From Phyllobacterium calauticae (GTDB lineage Bacteria > Pseudomonadota > Alphaproteobacteria > Rhizobiales > Rhizobiaceae): DNA of 64,000 nucleotides. This document shows positions 43,401-52,584 of the stretch, one piece after another. Positions within the stretch are counted from its first letter, which is position 1. The number at the start of each line of letters is the position of its first letter. The DNA is taken from NCBI RefSeq assembly GCF_019991125.1, contig NZ_JAGENB010000009.1:62001-126000 (forward strand). The letters are read 5' to 3'. Below the pieces are notes generated by a model, which ran no database searches, was not told the DNA's origin, and worked only from the letters and a program-made list of their open reading frames with translations. The position numbers and the translations under genes are program-made.

Positions 43401-45149
43401 ATGCGAGTTATGAAAATTCTACTGTCCGCCACTGTGTTGAGTGCCGGAAGCTTTTCGATAGCACCACGTGCTGCCGAGGCAGCACCTGCGGTAACCGGCA
43501 CAAGCGGCTGCGTGCTCAAGCCAGGAAGACAGCCTTATCAGCCCGCGGGAAGTGATGGTGGATCGGGTGGCGGTGGCGGAAATCCCGGAACGCCAGCGAT
43601 TGTACCCAATTGCGGGGGAGGCAATTCCGGGGGCTACGAGAACCCATACCAGAGCGGAGACTTTGCTGACACAGGCTCGGTCAACAACGCCATTTCAAAC
43701 CTTCAAAACCAGATCAATACACTGTCGGGAGCGCCTAAGTCAGTGTCGAGTGATGGCGCCACTATCGTCGGTGACGGAACCGCAGGCAATCCCATACGAT
43801 TGTCAGATCCCATCAAGAACACCATCAATGATCATACAAACCAGATCAACAACATCAATGCCGTCAACAACCGGCAGGATGCAACGCTGACTGACCACGA
43901 AAACCGCATCACCGCGAATACCAACAAGAATGCGGAGCAGGACGGCCGGCTGAACAATATCGATGCCAAGAATGCACAGCAGGATGCGAGACTGGACAAT
44001 CACGAAAACCGGATAACGAAAAACGAGAACGACATCACTGATATCAAGGCAGTCAATGACCGGCAGGACAAAACACTCGCGGATCACGAGAACCGGATCA
44101 CCAAGAGCGAAAGTGACATTGCCAACATCAAGACTGACGTCACCGATATCAAGGCGGTGAATGCGCGCCAGGATCAAACTTTGGCCAACCACGAGAATAG
44201 GATCACCAAAACCGAAGGCGATGTTGCAAGCATTCAAGATGGTGCCGTGTTTTACAACCGTGATGCTTCCGGCAAAAAGACTGGCGGTGTCACGCTCAAT
44301 GATGGAACCGGCAATACCGTCAAGCTCGGAAATGTTGCTGCAGGCAAAGATGCAAATGATGCTGTGAATTTGGGTCAGCTGACCTCCGCTCTCGATGGTC
44401 TCGGTGGCGGCGTAAAGGTCAATGCGGACGGAAGCATTATCGGTCCAAAGTACAAGATCGGCGGAGTTACGTACGGTAATGTTGGAGATGCGTTGAAGGC
44501 CACCAATGATCTGTCGGTACAATATGTCCCAGACGCCAACGGGAAACCCACCAATAACATCATTTTGGCAGGAGATGGCACAGGCCAGGCGGTTAAGATC
44601 AGCAATGTAGCCGCAGGGACCGCCGATACCGACGCGGCGAATGTCGGCCAGATCAAAAATAATCTTGCCTACGACACGAATAAGGATGGGACGCGCAGCA
44701 ACAGTGTCACGCTCCATGGCGGATCTAGTGGTCCAGTGCTTATGCGAAACGTAGCCGATGGTCTTGTCGCCAGCGATGCTGCGACATTGGGTCAACTGAC
44801 AAGGGCCAAGACCGAATCCTTCCGCTACACCGATTCCAAATTCAACGAACTGAAGGATTATACCGACAATCGCCTTGGGAATTTGTCGGGCGAGATTCGG
44901 AATGTTCAAGCTGAGGCGCGCGCCGGTATCGCATCTGCGATGGCTACTGCAGCGCTTCGCTATGATGATCGTCCGGGCAAAGGCAGTATTGCCGGTGCAA
45001 TGGGCGGTTTCAAAAGCTCAACAAGTATGGCCGTAGGTGTTGGATATACCTCGGAGGATGGAACTGTCCGCTTGAATGCGGCTGTGGCGCATTCATTCGA
45101 AACATCTGACACCTCCTGGAACGCCGGCGCAAGCTGGACATTCAATTAG
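43401..45149 (+). CDS. Trimeric autotransporter adhesin (YadA-like)
   Basis: 582 residues with a signal peptide (about 1-28). The passenger holds coiled repeats NRQDxTLxDHENRIT and NDITDIKAVN (about 155-275), then left-handed head-type repeats (NTVKLGNVAAGKDANDAVNLGQL; AVKISNVAAGTADTDAANVGQI). The last 75 residues (AGIASAMATAALRYDDRPGKGSIAG to WNAGASWTFN) are the YadA membrane anchor. It makes a homotrimeric surface adhesin. Located directly after the T4SS; a role in cell-cell contact before transfer is plausible. Confidence 0.93.
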   Translation: MRVMKILLSATVLSAGSFSIAPRAAEAAPAVTGTSGCVLKPGRQPYQPAGSDGGSGGGGGNPGTPAIVPNCGGGNSGGYENPYQSGDFADTGSVNNAISNLQNQINTLSGAPKSVSSDGATIVGDGTAGNPIRLSDPIKNTINDHTNQINNINAVNNRQDATLTDHENRITANTNKNAEQDGRLNNIDAKNAQQDARLDNHENRITKNENDITDIKAVNDRQDKTLADHENRITKSESDIANIKTDVTDIKAVNARQDQTLANHENRITKTEGDVASIQDGAVFYNRDASGKKTGGVTLNDGTGNTVKLGNVAAGKDANDAVNLGQLTSALDGLGGGVKVNADGSIIGPKYKIGGVTYGNVGDALKATNDLSVQYVPDANGKPTNNIILAGDGTGQAVKISNVAAGTADTDAANVGQIKNNLAYDTNKDGTRSNSVTLHGGSSGPVLMRNVADGLVASDAATLGQLTRAKTESFRYTDSKFNELKDYTDNRLGNLSGEIRNVQAEARAGIASAMATAALRYDDRPGKGSIAGAMGGFKSSTSMAVGVGYTSEDGTVRLNAAVAHSFETSDTSWNAGASWTFN

Positions 45150-45169
45150 TGGCTTTGGAGGATACGCCT

Positions 45170-45997
45170 TTGCGCAAAATCAGTGCAGTTTTGATCAGCC
45201 TCTTATTCTCGGGCACAGTTCAAGCCCAAGAACCGCAGACAGTCAAAGTAGACGATTCGACTCAGACCAGATCAGTCACCCTGCGCTTGGCCTCATTGGT
45301 TGAACCGGGCGAGACACTGGACTGGGGAGACTTTATTCGTGTTGAACGGCCATTTGGCGCGTGGACGCTGCTGTGTGATTGGCGGCCATCCCGAAATAAA
45401 CGCATTTGTTCAACCGAACAGACGGTCAATGCAGGCAATAGCGGATTGATTTGGCGTATTGCGATCGATAGCGAACACAAGCCCATTGTCCTATTCGTAC
45501 TACCTGCCGACTTAGATCGGCAGGTGGGCTTACGGCTGAGTTTTTCTGGTTTGGAAAAGTCGATCACTGGCAGTGAATGGACTTGCAATGGTCAGAGTTG
45601 CATGTCGGCATTTCCGTTTTCCGACTTTGTCCAGGCGGCCATTTTGAACTCCAAGGAAATGCAGTTCAGTTTTCGTCTTCTTGCGAAAGATGCCGCACCC
45701 ACTGAGGTTAGGGCTCTGGCATCCATGGAAGGCTTCACCACTGCCCTGGAGGCCGCGGCCAAGGATCCATTTGGAAAGTACGTACCGCTGAAGAAGCAGG
45801 AAAAAGCCGCCGATTTGACTTCGGCAGCTGGCAGGAATGCGGCTCCTGTCGTTCTGAACACACCGCAAAGCACGACCGACGTACCAGCAAAGCAATCGGA
45901 CAAGGTTGAGCAAAAATCACCCCCTCAATCAGCTGTGCCCGCAAAAGTTACCCGCAAGCAGTCTCGAAACATCGTACCTCGTGACGGATTATATTGA
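45170..45997 (+). CDS. IalB-like secreted protein
   Basis: 275 residues from a TTG at 45170 that has GGAGG at 8 bp; a GTG at 45149 would add seven unlikely residues. Signal peptide about 1-19. The invasion-associated-locus-B pattern is seen (FGAWTLLCDWRPSRNKRICSTEQTV), with paired Cys. The end is a disordered Pro/Lys-rich tail. IalB-type proteins are periplasmic or surface and linked to host interaction. Follows the adhesin by 20 bp. Confidence 0.85.
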   Translation: MRKISAVLISLLFSGTVQAQEPQTVKVDDSTQTRSVTLRLASLVEPGETLDWGDFIRVERPFGAWTLLCDWRPSRNKRICSTEQTVNAGNSGLIWRIAIDSEHKPIVLFVLPADLDRQVGLRLSFSGLEKSITGSEWTCNGQSCMSAFPFSDFVQAAILNSKEMQFSFRLLAKDAAPTEVRALASMEGFTTALEAAAKDPFGKYVPLKKQEKAADLTSAAGRNAAPVVLNTPQSTTDVPAKQSDKVEQKSPPQSAVPAKVTRKQSRNIVPRDGLY

Positions 45998-46138
45998 GGC
46001 CGGCCGTGTCGAAAATTGCAAAAGAATTTCAAACCTTTGTTGAACGCCGGGTGCGTTCGATTCCCTCGGCGTAGCAATAGCGTGCGGCGGATGTTGCTTC
46101 CTCACTTCATTCCTCACTATAAAATACGGAGTGGTCAC

Positions 46139-46612
46139 ATGACCAATCGGATCGGACCTTTACTACTTGTCGCGAGCATTTTGTGTTCATGGCCTGCCAT
46201 AGCGGCCGACATTATGCAAAAGGACGGGCCACCCGAACCTGCGGCGATTGATCTTGCCGGAAAAGGGATTTGGGGCGCCATCGCCTTCTCGGATGTCAAT
46301 GGAAAACGTGGCATCTTTTGGGGAGCTGCGACCCGCTCTGAAGCGGATCTAACAGCGCTGAATTACTGCCAGAGCGCCGGCGGCATAGCCTGCTCTGTTG
46401 TGATAACATTCAGGAACCACCAATATCGCAACGACCGAGACGATAGCGGATTTCCTTATGAGCATTGCGCTGCATTGGCAACGTTGAAGGAATACGCCAA
46501 GCAATCGAAATGGGGAGCGGTTAGCGGCGCGACCAAGATGATAGCCCAAACAGGTGCGCTTCAAAAATGCGGCGATGCCCGCTGTACAATAGCGGAATGG
46601 GTTTGTACCTGA
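46139..46612 (+). CDS. Secreted DUF4189-type protein
   Basis: 157 residues from the ATG at 46139 (GGAG at 8 bp). Signal peptide about 1-22. The mature part matches the pattern of DUF4189 domains: GKGIWGAIAFSD..., ATRSEADLTALNYCQSAGGIACSVV, with six Cys. Such proteins often accompany secretion loci. Function not known. Confidence 0.75.
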   Translation: MTNRIGPLLLVASILCSWPAIAADIMQKDGPPEPAAIDLAGKGIWGAIAFSDVNGKRGIFWGAATRSEADLTALNYCQSAGGIACSVVITFRNHQYRNDRDDSGFPYEHCAALATLKEYAKQSKWGAVSGATKMIAQTGALQKCGDARCTIAEWVCT

Positions 46613-46700
46613 TTGGAAGCGCCCCTTGCTCATTCTGAACACTGTCAACGATTACTCGGACGACTGGCCGCACCATTGATTTCTTCACGAGGAGAGACGC

Positions 46701-46991
46701 ATGTCACCAAACCCCAAGGCCACGAAGCAGGAACTTATGGTTCTTCGTCGGATACCGTCGAGAAATGAAAGCGAAGGCATTGAGATTGCAGAACTGGCGG
46801 AGGCACTGCGGGCTTCGCTTGGCGCGACGTACCATGTCCTTGCACAGCTTTACTCAAAGGATTTGATCCGTACTGACACCGAAGAATTGAGCGAACGGTC
46901 GCGCAGATGCTTTCGAACGGATACGGGTGATCATGTGCTTATGCGCCAGTCGGCCAAAGGCATGCGCGAAGTCCACGATATAGCGGCGTAG
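46701..46991 (+). CDS. Small winged-helix regulator
   Basis: 96 residues; GAGGAGAG precedes the ATG. A winged helix (LMVLRRIPSRNESEGIEIAELAEALRASLGATYHVLAQLYSKDLI) with a basic wing. PadR/MarR-like. Last gene of the plus arm, ending just before a strong terminator. It may feed back on the transfer genes. Confidence 0.75.
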   Translation: MSPNPKATKQELMVLRRIPSRNESEGIEIAELAEALRASLGATYHVLAQLYSKDLIRTDTEELSERSRRCFRTDTGDHVLMRQSAKGMREVHDIAA

Positions 46992-47050
46992 CCTGGTGCG
47001 GTGCGGGGACCTTCGGTCATTTCGCGGCTGCCGGCACAATTCGAAAGCAG

Positions 47051-47078
47051 AAGACCGGCCACAGGGGCCGGTCTTTTT
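47051..47078. terminator. Intrinsic terminator between convergent units
   Basis: AAGACCGGCC, ACAG, GGGCCGGTCTT then TTT: a 9-bp GC stem with a T-run. It closes the plus arm and is about 20 bp from the relaxase stop on the other strand, where the A-run makes it usable too. Confidence 0.9.
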
Positions 47079-47096
47079 CGCTCAATGCATACGCTT

Positions 47097-50000
47097 CTAC
47101 TGTTTTTGACGGTGGACACTTTTTTGGGTCTGCCCCTTTTCAATCTCTTGTCGCTGCTTCAGCAGCTCGGCCTGATCCTGCGCCATGCGCTCTACCTGCG
47201 ACGAACGATTTACATCCGTAGGCATTTCGCGCTTCGGATCTGCTTGGGCCGCATGTTCCGCTCGTCGTGCAGCTCCGGCCTCGGCCTGGGTGCGATAGGC
47301 ATGATCCTCTCCGCCGCCCTCGAACGGCTTTTCATTCGTCGCCGAAGATGTGTTGGCCTGCCGAGTTTCAAGCGAAGCCTCATTTTCAAGACGTGTACGC
47401 ACTGTCTCCAGCGCGATGCTGATTTCGCCTTCGGTGCGCCTAGGTTTGTCCTGCAGCGCCTTTGCTCTTTCTTGCGCCGCCTGGCTTTCTTGCTTCTCGA
47501 TCGCTTCCTTCAGAACTTTTTCCTGTCCGGCTTTTTCTACCAGGTAGGCGTTTCCGGAGCGGGCAAGCTGTGCGGCCTGATTGAGCGCTGCGCCATAGAC
47601 TTGCTCCGCGGCCTGCCACTGTGCCGGTGTTGTGCTGATGGCTTCAATCTGGGCGGCAGAGGCTTTCATAACCTTGTCCCACGCTTCCATGCCTTCTTTG
47701 CGTGCAATTCCAGCGTCAACGAAACCGGGGGCCTTGGCGGCCTCACGTGCAATGCGGGCTGTGTCCTTCTCGCGCTCTCGCTCAAAACGTGCGGTTTCCT
47801 TGGCAAGCTTTTCCTGAAGTTCGGGATTGGCGAGCTTATAGCCGTGTTCGGCCGCGACGCTGACCGCTTGCTCCTTGTCACGCGCCGTACCGGTGACGGT
47901 GATTTCACCCCATTTTTTCGTCGCTTCCTCCATGGCAGCGCGAACAGCTTCACGATCGTTCCTGTCATTGATCTTGACCAGGGTACCGGTATCCGTGAAA
48001 GCTGACGATTGCGGCTGGGGCAGCTCTGCACGGTCCGGAGTCTGCGTCTGCGGAATAACCGGCAAAACTGGAACAGTCGGGGCAGTTATCGTTTGGGTCG
48101 GTGTTTCCAGTTTTTCCGCATTGCCTGCGACAAAACCGGGGCGCTCTGCCTTAAGTCTGTCAAGACGCGCCGTTTCACGTTTGAGTTGATCCTGCAATTC
48201 TGGATTTGCGATCTGGAAGCCATGTTCGGCTGCCAGCTCGACCACGAGCGTCTTGTAGCTAGAGGTGCCCGTGACAGTAAGGTTGCCCCACTTGTCAGAT
48301 GAAACCTGCATGGCGGCAAGAACTGCCTCGCGGTTCCTCCAGTCATGAATTTCGACCTTACTGCCGCTGTCGACAAAAGCGACTTTGCCGATCTCGCCAT
48401 CATCCTTGAGATGCGAATAACGGATGGTTTCGCCGCGTTTCTCCGAAATGAAATTGCCGATATCCTGTGGCACCGGTTCGACATAACGGCCACCTTCCAC
48501 CGCGCCGCGCTTACGTTCGATATTCTGCTGAGCATTCAGCATATTGCGCTGCGTTTCATTCAGTCTCTTTCGAGCGGTTTCCACCTGCGGCAGAAGCTCG
48601 ACGGGCAAGGTGTCTTCGACGACTTTCATCTGATTGTTGATGTCGTCAAAAGCCGATTGCATTGTTTCCAGGTTGGGCATGGTTTCAGTTGCTCCTGTCA
48701 TTTCGGTTGGACGGAATGTCTCGCGTTGTGCCGCTGCCGTAACGGCCTGTTCGGCGCGGTTTTTGAATGCGAGTATGGTTGCGGTTGTCGGCCGGTCGAG
48801 CGGCTTGCGGTTTGCTGCAAGTTCGGGTGTCACGACAAACTGATTGAGTACATCGGTACGTGACGGCTTGAGCGCGGCGAGTTCGGCCGGCGACACATCG
48901 ATATAGGACAGGCTTCCGCCTGTTCGTTCCGCCATGCGCGTTGCCGCTTGGCGATCGCGGGTAAAGAGCGGCTGACTGGTGAGGGATGCGCCCGGCCGGT
49001 CGGCGCGATAAAGCCGTGTTGCCCCATCTGCCAGGACAGGTTCTAAGGTCCGGCTCGCGGCGATAGCTTCGACGGCGCGCCAGCCCTGCAGGGCTTCATT
49101 CGCTCGCTTACGGCCTTCCTCCCGGATCGGAATATGTGGCTTGCCCAAGCGAACGGCATCGACGCGGCGCCGGACGTTTTCAGAGGCAACACCGCGCTCG
49201 ACGCGCCGGATATCCTTCAGCTTGTAGCCGGGCGGATTGGAACGTTCGAACCGGCTGACGGCTTCCATTGGAATGTGACGTTCGCGTGCTTCATGGGCAA
49301 GGGTTTCCCGGTAGCGCTGCAGATCCTGTATTTTCGGATCAAGCCGCTCGCCGGTTTCGGACCGCATCTTGACCACCGCATGTACGTGGATATGTTGGCG
49401 GTCCTCGTGCAGGGCAAAGGCGTATTTGTGTCCGGCAAACTCTGCTGCCAGCATGGCGCGGGCAGCATCGACAAAGGCATCTTTGTCCGTGCCGGGTTTG
49501 GCACTGAGGATGATATGGGCAACGTCACGCTGCTCACGCGAACGTAGATCCCGTTTCCAGTCGCGAGCTTCCTTGAGATTGGCACTGTGACCGATCAGGG
49601 TCGTGGCATCGGTGAAATCGCCGTCTTTCGAAAGCCTGACGGACTGAACGGCGCGACTACCACCGCGGGTCAACTGAGTCAGATACCGCACCGTACCCTC
49701 AACGCCATGTGCAAAGCCGCGCATGTCCATGTCGGTTTCCATACCGAACGCACGGTCAAACCGGTCCTCAAGCTGTGCCAGGGATTTGCGGTTATCAAAG
49801 ATGCGGTTAGCCTTCAGCTCTTCGCCATGCCGGCGGGCAGCTGCACTTGAGATGATCTCAACGCGGATCGTGCCATCGGGTCTTTCTTCCGAGGCCCAGG
49901 CAAAGCGATGACCGGGGAGGGCGCTCTGCAAGGCACTCTGGATCTGTTTCTGTCCGCCACGGCCGGAGAACTGTTCTCCCTCGATATCGAGTGTGAGGCG

Positions 50001-50597
50001 AAGCACATCCTTGCTTGGCTCACGCTCCGGCTCTTCCTCGGTCCATGCGCGGGCGAGGGCGGCCAGATCTCCTGTTCCTTCAATCTTGCTACCGTCTTCT
50101 CGTTCCAGCGCAAGGTCGCCGTTACGGCCCTGATATTGGACGAGGGCATTCACACGGCTTGCACCCGCCGCATAACTTGCGATCTTGACCACGGCCGCCT
50201 GTGATCCCGCTGCCACTTTGAGTCGAACAGCGGTGATTTCGGCTGGTGATTTTGCAGGAGCGGGTGAGGGAGCTGCAGTTGCCTTTGCCGCACCAAGATT
50301 CTTCTTGGGAGCGGCCGCAGCACCGCCGCCACCGCCTGCCTGTGCGCTCTTACGCTTCTTCCACTCATCCTCAAGCGACGTGTCGATCGGGCGCGCGCCG
50401 GTTTTGACCGCGACACCAGATTTCGGCTTTCCGCTTGATAAACCCGGTTTGGCCGGACGCTTTGGTTTTGATTTCGCCAGAGCATCGAAGACGCCCTGCT
50501 GGATCAGACCTGCGTCGATGACCGCCTGTCGCAATGACCGGCGCCGGAATGTCAGACCTTCGAGGCCGGAAAACAGATCGTCCATCGGATCAATCAT
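47097..50597 (-). CDS. MOBP-type relaxase with tandem LPD7 domains
   Basis: 1166 residues from the ATG at 50597, which overlaps the end of the MobC-like gene. The relaxase core has a candidate catalytic Tyr near residue 154 (VNALVQYQGRNGDLALE) and the metal-binding motif HEDRQHIHVHAVV near 395-407. After a long linker, two similar domains of about 55 residues (KWGNLTVTGTSS... and KWGEITVTGTAR..., each with AAEHG and ANPELQ) match the LPD7 type found in large conjugation proteins. The C-terminus is a coiled, charged tail. It nicks oriT and pilots the strand to VirD4. Confidence 0.93.
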   Translation of the reverse strand: MIDPMDDLFSGLEGLTFRRRSLRQAVIDAGLIQQGVFDALAKSKPKRPAKPGLSSGKPKSGVAVKTGARPIDTSLEDEWKKRKSAQAGGGGGAAAAPKKNLGAAKATAAPSPAPAKSPAEITAVRLKVAAGSQAAVVKIASYAAGASRVNALVQYQGRNGDLALEREDGSKIEGTGDLAALARAWTEEEPEREPSKDVLRLTLDIEGEQFSGRGGQKQIQSALQSALPGHRFAWASEERPDGTIRVEIISSAAARRHGEELKANRIFDNRKSLAQLEDRFDRAFGMETDMDMRGFAHGVEGTVRYLTQLTRGGSRAVQSVRLSKDGDFTDATTLIGHSANLKEARDWKRDLRSREQRDVAHIILSAKPGTDKDAFVDAARAMLAAEFAGHKYAFALHEDRQHIHVHAVVKMRSETGERLDPKIQDLQRYRETLAHEARERHIPMEAVSRFERSNPPGYKLKDIRRVERGVASENVRRRVDAVRLGKPHIPIREEGRKRANEALQGWRAVEAIAASRTLEPVLADGATRLYRADRPGASLTSQPLFTRDRQAATRMAERTGGSLSYIDVSPAELAALKPSRTDVLNQFVVTPELAANRKPLDRPTTATILAFKNRAEQAVTAAAQRETFRPTEMTGATETMPNLETMQSAFDDINNQMKVVEDTLPVELLPQVETARKRLNETQRNMLNAQQNIERKRGAVEGGRYVEPVPQDIGNFISEKRGETIRYSHLKDDGEIGKVAFVDSGSKVEIHDWRNREAVLAAMQVSSDKWGNLTVTGTSSYKTLVVELAAEHGFQIANPELQDQLKRETARLDRLKAERPGFVAGNAEKLETPTQTITAPTVPVLPVIPQTQTPDRAELPQPQSSAFTDTGTLVKINDRNDREAVRAAMEEATKKWGEITVTGTARDKEQAVSVAAEHGYKLANPELQEKLAKETARFEREREKDTARIAREAAKAPGFVDAGIARKEGMEAWDKVMKASAAQIEAISTTPAQWQAAEQVYGAALNQAAQLARSGNAYLVEKAGQEKVLKEAIEKQESQAAQERAKALQDKPRRTEGEISIALETVRTRLENEASLETRQANTSSATNEKPFEGGGEDHAYRTQAEAGAARRAEHAAQADPKREMPTDVNRSSQVERMAQDQAELLKQRQEIEKGQTQKSVHRQKQ

Positions 50598-50979
50598 GAT
50601 CGACCCCGATTTGTCGTTGAGCGCGCTTTCGTGCGTTGGCGCACAGAGACTTATAGTCTTCCGCCTGCTCAACCAGCTCCTTTGTCAGGCGGCCGATACC
50701 CGCCTGCAAAGTGGGGTAATCAGGTGTTCGGCCGGAGTTCAGAATACGGGCGATCTGGTTGATGTTCACCCCAATCACTTTGAGTTGGCGCGCATATTCG
50801 CGAATGGCATCGCGCACCTCTCCGTCATAAGTTGGTCCAGAGCTACTTACAGCTCTCGCAAAACGACGCAGCGCCTCGCTTTGCGTAAGGCCAAGTTGCT
50901 CAATCGCCACCTTGAAGCCGACGTATTCCGCATAGCTGAGCCGAAAATGCAGCATCTTGCTCTTCATTTTCTTGGTCAA
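50590..50979 (-). CDS. MobC-like relaxosome accessory protein
   Basis: About 129 residues from a TTG at 50979, selected because GAAGGCGG precedes it; an ATG four codons later is an alternative. A basic ribbon-helix-helix-like start (MLHFRLSYAEYVGFKVAIEQLGLTQSEALRRFA) and the MobC-type helix YARQLKVIGVNINQIARILNSG. It probably binds oriT and helps the relaxase melt and nick it. Overlaps the relaxase gene. Confidence 0.85.
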   Translation of the reverse strand: MTKKMKSKMLHFRLSYAEYVGFKVAIEQLGLTQSEALRRFARAVSSSGPTYDGEVRDAIREYARQLKVIGVNINQIARILNSGRTPDYPTLQAGIGRLTKELVEQAEDYKSLCANARKRAQRQIGVDHD

Positions 50980-51084
50980 TCTTATTCCGCCTTCTCTGTA
51001 TTCGGCTTCCGGGACTGCGTGAGCAGGACTGCCGGAAGTCGTTAAGCCCGTCCGGCGAGGGCACATGGCAAAATATGTATCTCA

Positions 51085-51110
51085 TTTTTGCCTATCCTGC
51101 CATCTATATA
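51085..51110 (+). other. Predicted oriT nic region
   Basis: CCTATCCTGCC (51091-51101) is identical to the RP4 nic core (cut between CCTATCCTG and CC, here after 51099). The stretch is AT-rich on both sides and lies between mobC-relaxase and the ParA-like gene, where oriT is expected for a MOBP system. Confidence 0.65.
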
Positions 51111-51159
51111 TATGTTTTTATGATCTTGCAAATGGCCTTGATGATAGATTCTTTTCATA

Positions 51160-51395
51160 GGCCCTGCGGACTGCCCAGGCCATGCAGCCCCTACGGCCCA
51201 TTGTGCACCGACGGCCTGCAGGGGCTGTACGGACATCAATGGCCGTGCAGGACCTAGTGCCCCTACTGCCCTTACTGCCCCTAGTGTAACGACGGCCTTC
51301 AGGGGCTGTAAGTGCATCAGTGGCCATGCAGGACCTAGTGGCCCGACAGGCCATAGGGCCTTGAGAGGACCGACTGCCCCTCCATTTACTTTTGA
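51160..51395. repeat. Two 81-bp direct repeats beside oriT
   Basis: Copies at about 51207-51259 and 51287-51340 share ACGGCC, CAGGGGCTGTA, CATCA-TGGCC and GCAGGACCTAGTG, with a period of 81 bp. Short GGCC, CCCCTA and CAGCCCCT/AGGGGCTG inverted units are spread through the block. It could be a centromere for the ParA/RHH pair or an enhancer of nicking like overdrive. Confidence 0.7.
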
Positions 51396-51460
51396 AATTA
51401 TATATGGTTGTGTCATCCTAGCTTAGAAGGCGCACTCACACCGAGAAGGGTTTCACCACC

Positions 51461-52147
51461 ATGACAATAATCGCATTCGCCAACTCGAAAGGCGGGGTGG
51501 GGAAATCCACACTCTGCACGTTGATTGGATCCGAATTGGCGGCCCATGGCAGCAGGGTGCTGATCCTGGACGCAGACGCGCAGCAGTCCTGCTTGCAGTG
51601 GGCAGATCGATGCAGACTTGCAGGCACTCTGCCTGCAGGGCTTGTCATAGAACCAATTGGAAAGGTGCAGGAACTGACGCGGCGGCTGAACAACAGTGAC
51701 GATGCCGATGTCATCCTGATCGACGTTCAGGGATCAATGAATGATTTGTTGACGACAGCAATCGTTGCCAGCGACCTCACGCTCGTTCCGACCAAGGCCA
51801 CGGTGATGGAAGTGGTCGAGACCGTGAAACTCTTCGAGTGGGCGGCCAATCTCAAACGCGCACCGCTGCGTTTGGTCCTCAACCGTGTCGAAGGCATCGA
51901 TCGAAACACGGTTGCGTTTACCGATGCAATCGCGCTGATCAGGCAACATCGCCTACAGGGACTATCGACGCTGGTTCTGTCGAGAAAGGTCTACGAGCAG
52001 TTCTCCAAGGATGCTGGAACGCTCTCGCAAATTGCCAAAGACCCGGCAAAGGCAGATCAGGTGGGCAAAGCGCGTAAAAACATCGCCGACCTGATTGGCG
52101 ACATCCTTCAGGCCATCAACGATCTTAACGCAGTTGCCGCGCAGTAA
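51461..52147 (+). CDS. ParA / VirC1-like ATPase
   Basis: 228 residues. Deviant Walker A FANSKGGVGKSTLC (about 6-19), LILDADAQQS and VILIDVQGSMND. This small ParA type, next to oriT and an RHH protein, corresponds to VirC1/TraC-like ATPases that place the relaxosome at the secretion channel; plain plasmid partition is the alternative. Divergent from the relaxase operon. Confidence 0.88.
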   Translation: MTIIAFANSKGGVGKSTLCTLIGSELAAHGSRVLILDADAQQSCLQWADRCRLAGTLPAGLVIEPIGKVQELTRRLNNSDDADVILIDVQGSMNDLLTTAIVASDLTLVPTKATVMEVVETVKLFEWAANLKRAPLRLVLNRVEGIDRNTVAFTDAIALIRQHRLQGLSTLVLSRKVYEQFSKDAGTLSQIAKDPAKADQVGKARKNIADLIGDILQAINDLNAVAAQ

Positions 52148-52151
52148 GTTG

Positions 52152-52514
52152 ATGACAGCTGATACTCCCCCCAAGTTCGCGCTGCCAAAAACCAGACGGA
52201 ACCTATCAAATCTGGATGATCTTCTGATCGGTGTCATAGCGTCGCCGCAGCAGACAGAAGCTGGGCCTGAAATGGCAAGCGACATGCCGGACGTATCGAC
52301 TAACCCTCTGCCGGTTCACGCCGAGATTTCCCCTGAACGTCGCGACAAGCCTGTTCGCCAGGCAAGCAAGTCTGCTCCGGCTGTCTCCCGCTCGCCGCTC
52401 AAGCTTATGATTGATGACAGTTTGATCGTGGCCACCAAGGTCAGGGCGGCCGAGAGCAAGACAACGGCGGCTTCAATCGTCGAAGAGGCTCTTCGTTCTT
52501 ACCTGAAACTGTAG
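52152..52514 (+). CDS. Ribbon-helix-helix protein (VirC2-like position)
   Basis: 120 residues from the ATG at 52152, 4 bp after the ParA-like stop. A disordered N-terminal part is followed by an RHH domain (about 85-120, SPLKLMIDDSLIVATKVRAAESKTTAASIVEEALRSYL). As in VirC1-VirC2 or ParA-RHH partition pairs, it likely binds the nearby 81-bp repeats. Confidence 0.8.
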   Translation: MTADTPPKFALPKTRRNLSNLDDLLIGVIASPQQTEAGPEMASDMPDVSTNPLPVHAEISPERRDKPVRQASKSAPAVSRSPLKLMIDDSLIVATKVRAAESKTTAASIVEEALRSYLKL

Positions 52515-52550
52515 TCCCTCGCGTGCGCGTGCGTGCACGCGCGAGGGACT
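52513..52550. other. Long GC hairpin covering the RHH stop codon
   Basis: AGTCCCTCGCG pairs with CGCGAGGGACT, with further GCGTGC/GCACGC pairs inside. No T-run follows. It overlaps the last two bases of the TAG stop, so it could limit read-through into the next gene or bind a regulator. Confidence 0.55.
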
Positions 52551-52584
52551 GGCCGAAAACAACCCATTTTAGAAAGACAATCCT

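Noticed and set aside
43803-44909. Long minus-strand frame opposite the adhesin
   Set aside because: Shadow of the repetitive adhesin coding sequence.
47001-48005. Plus-strand frame of 334 residues opposite the relaxase
   Set aside because: Shadow of the GC-rich relaxase gene.
51042-51416. Minus-strand open frame of 124 residues with repeated GPLGPAWPLM-like units
   Set aside because: Its repetition comes from the 81-bp DNA repeats and it covers the predicted nic; collagen-like look is a by-product.
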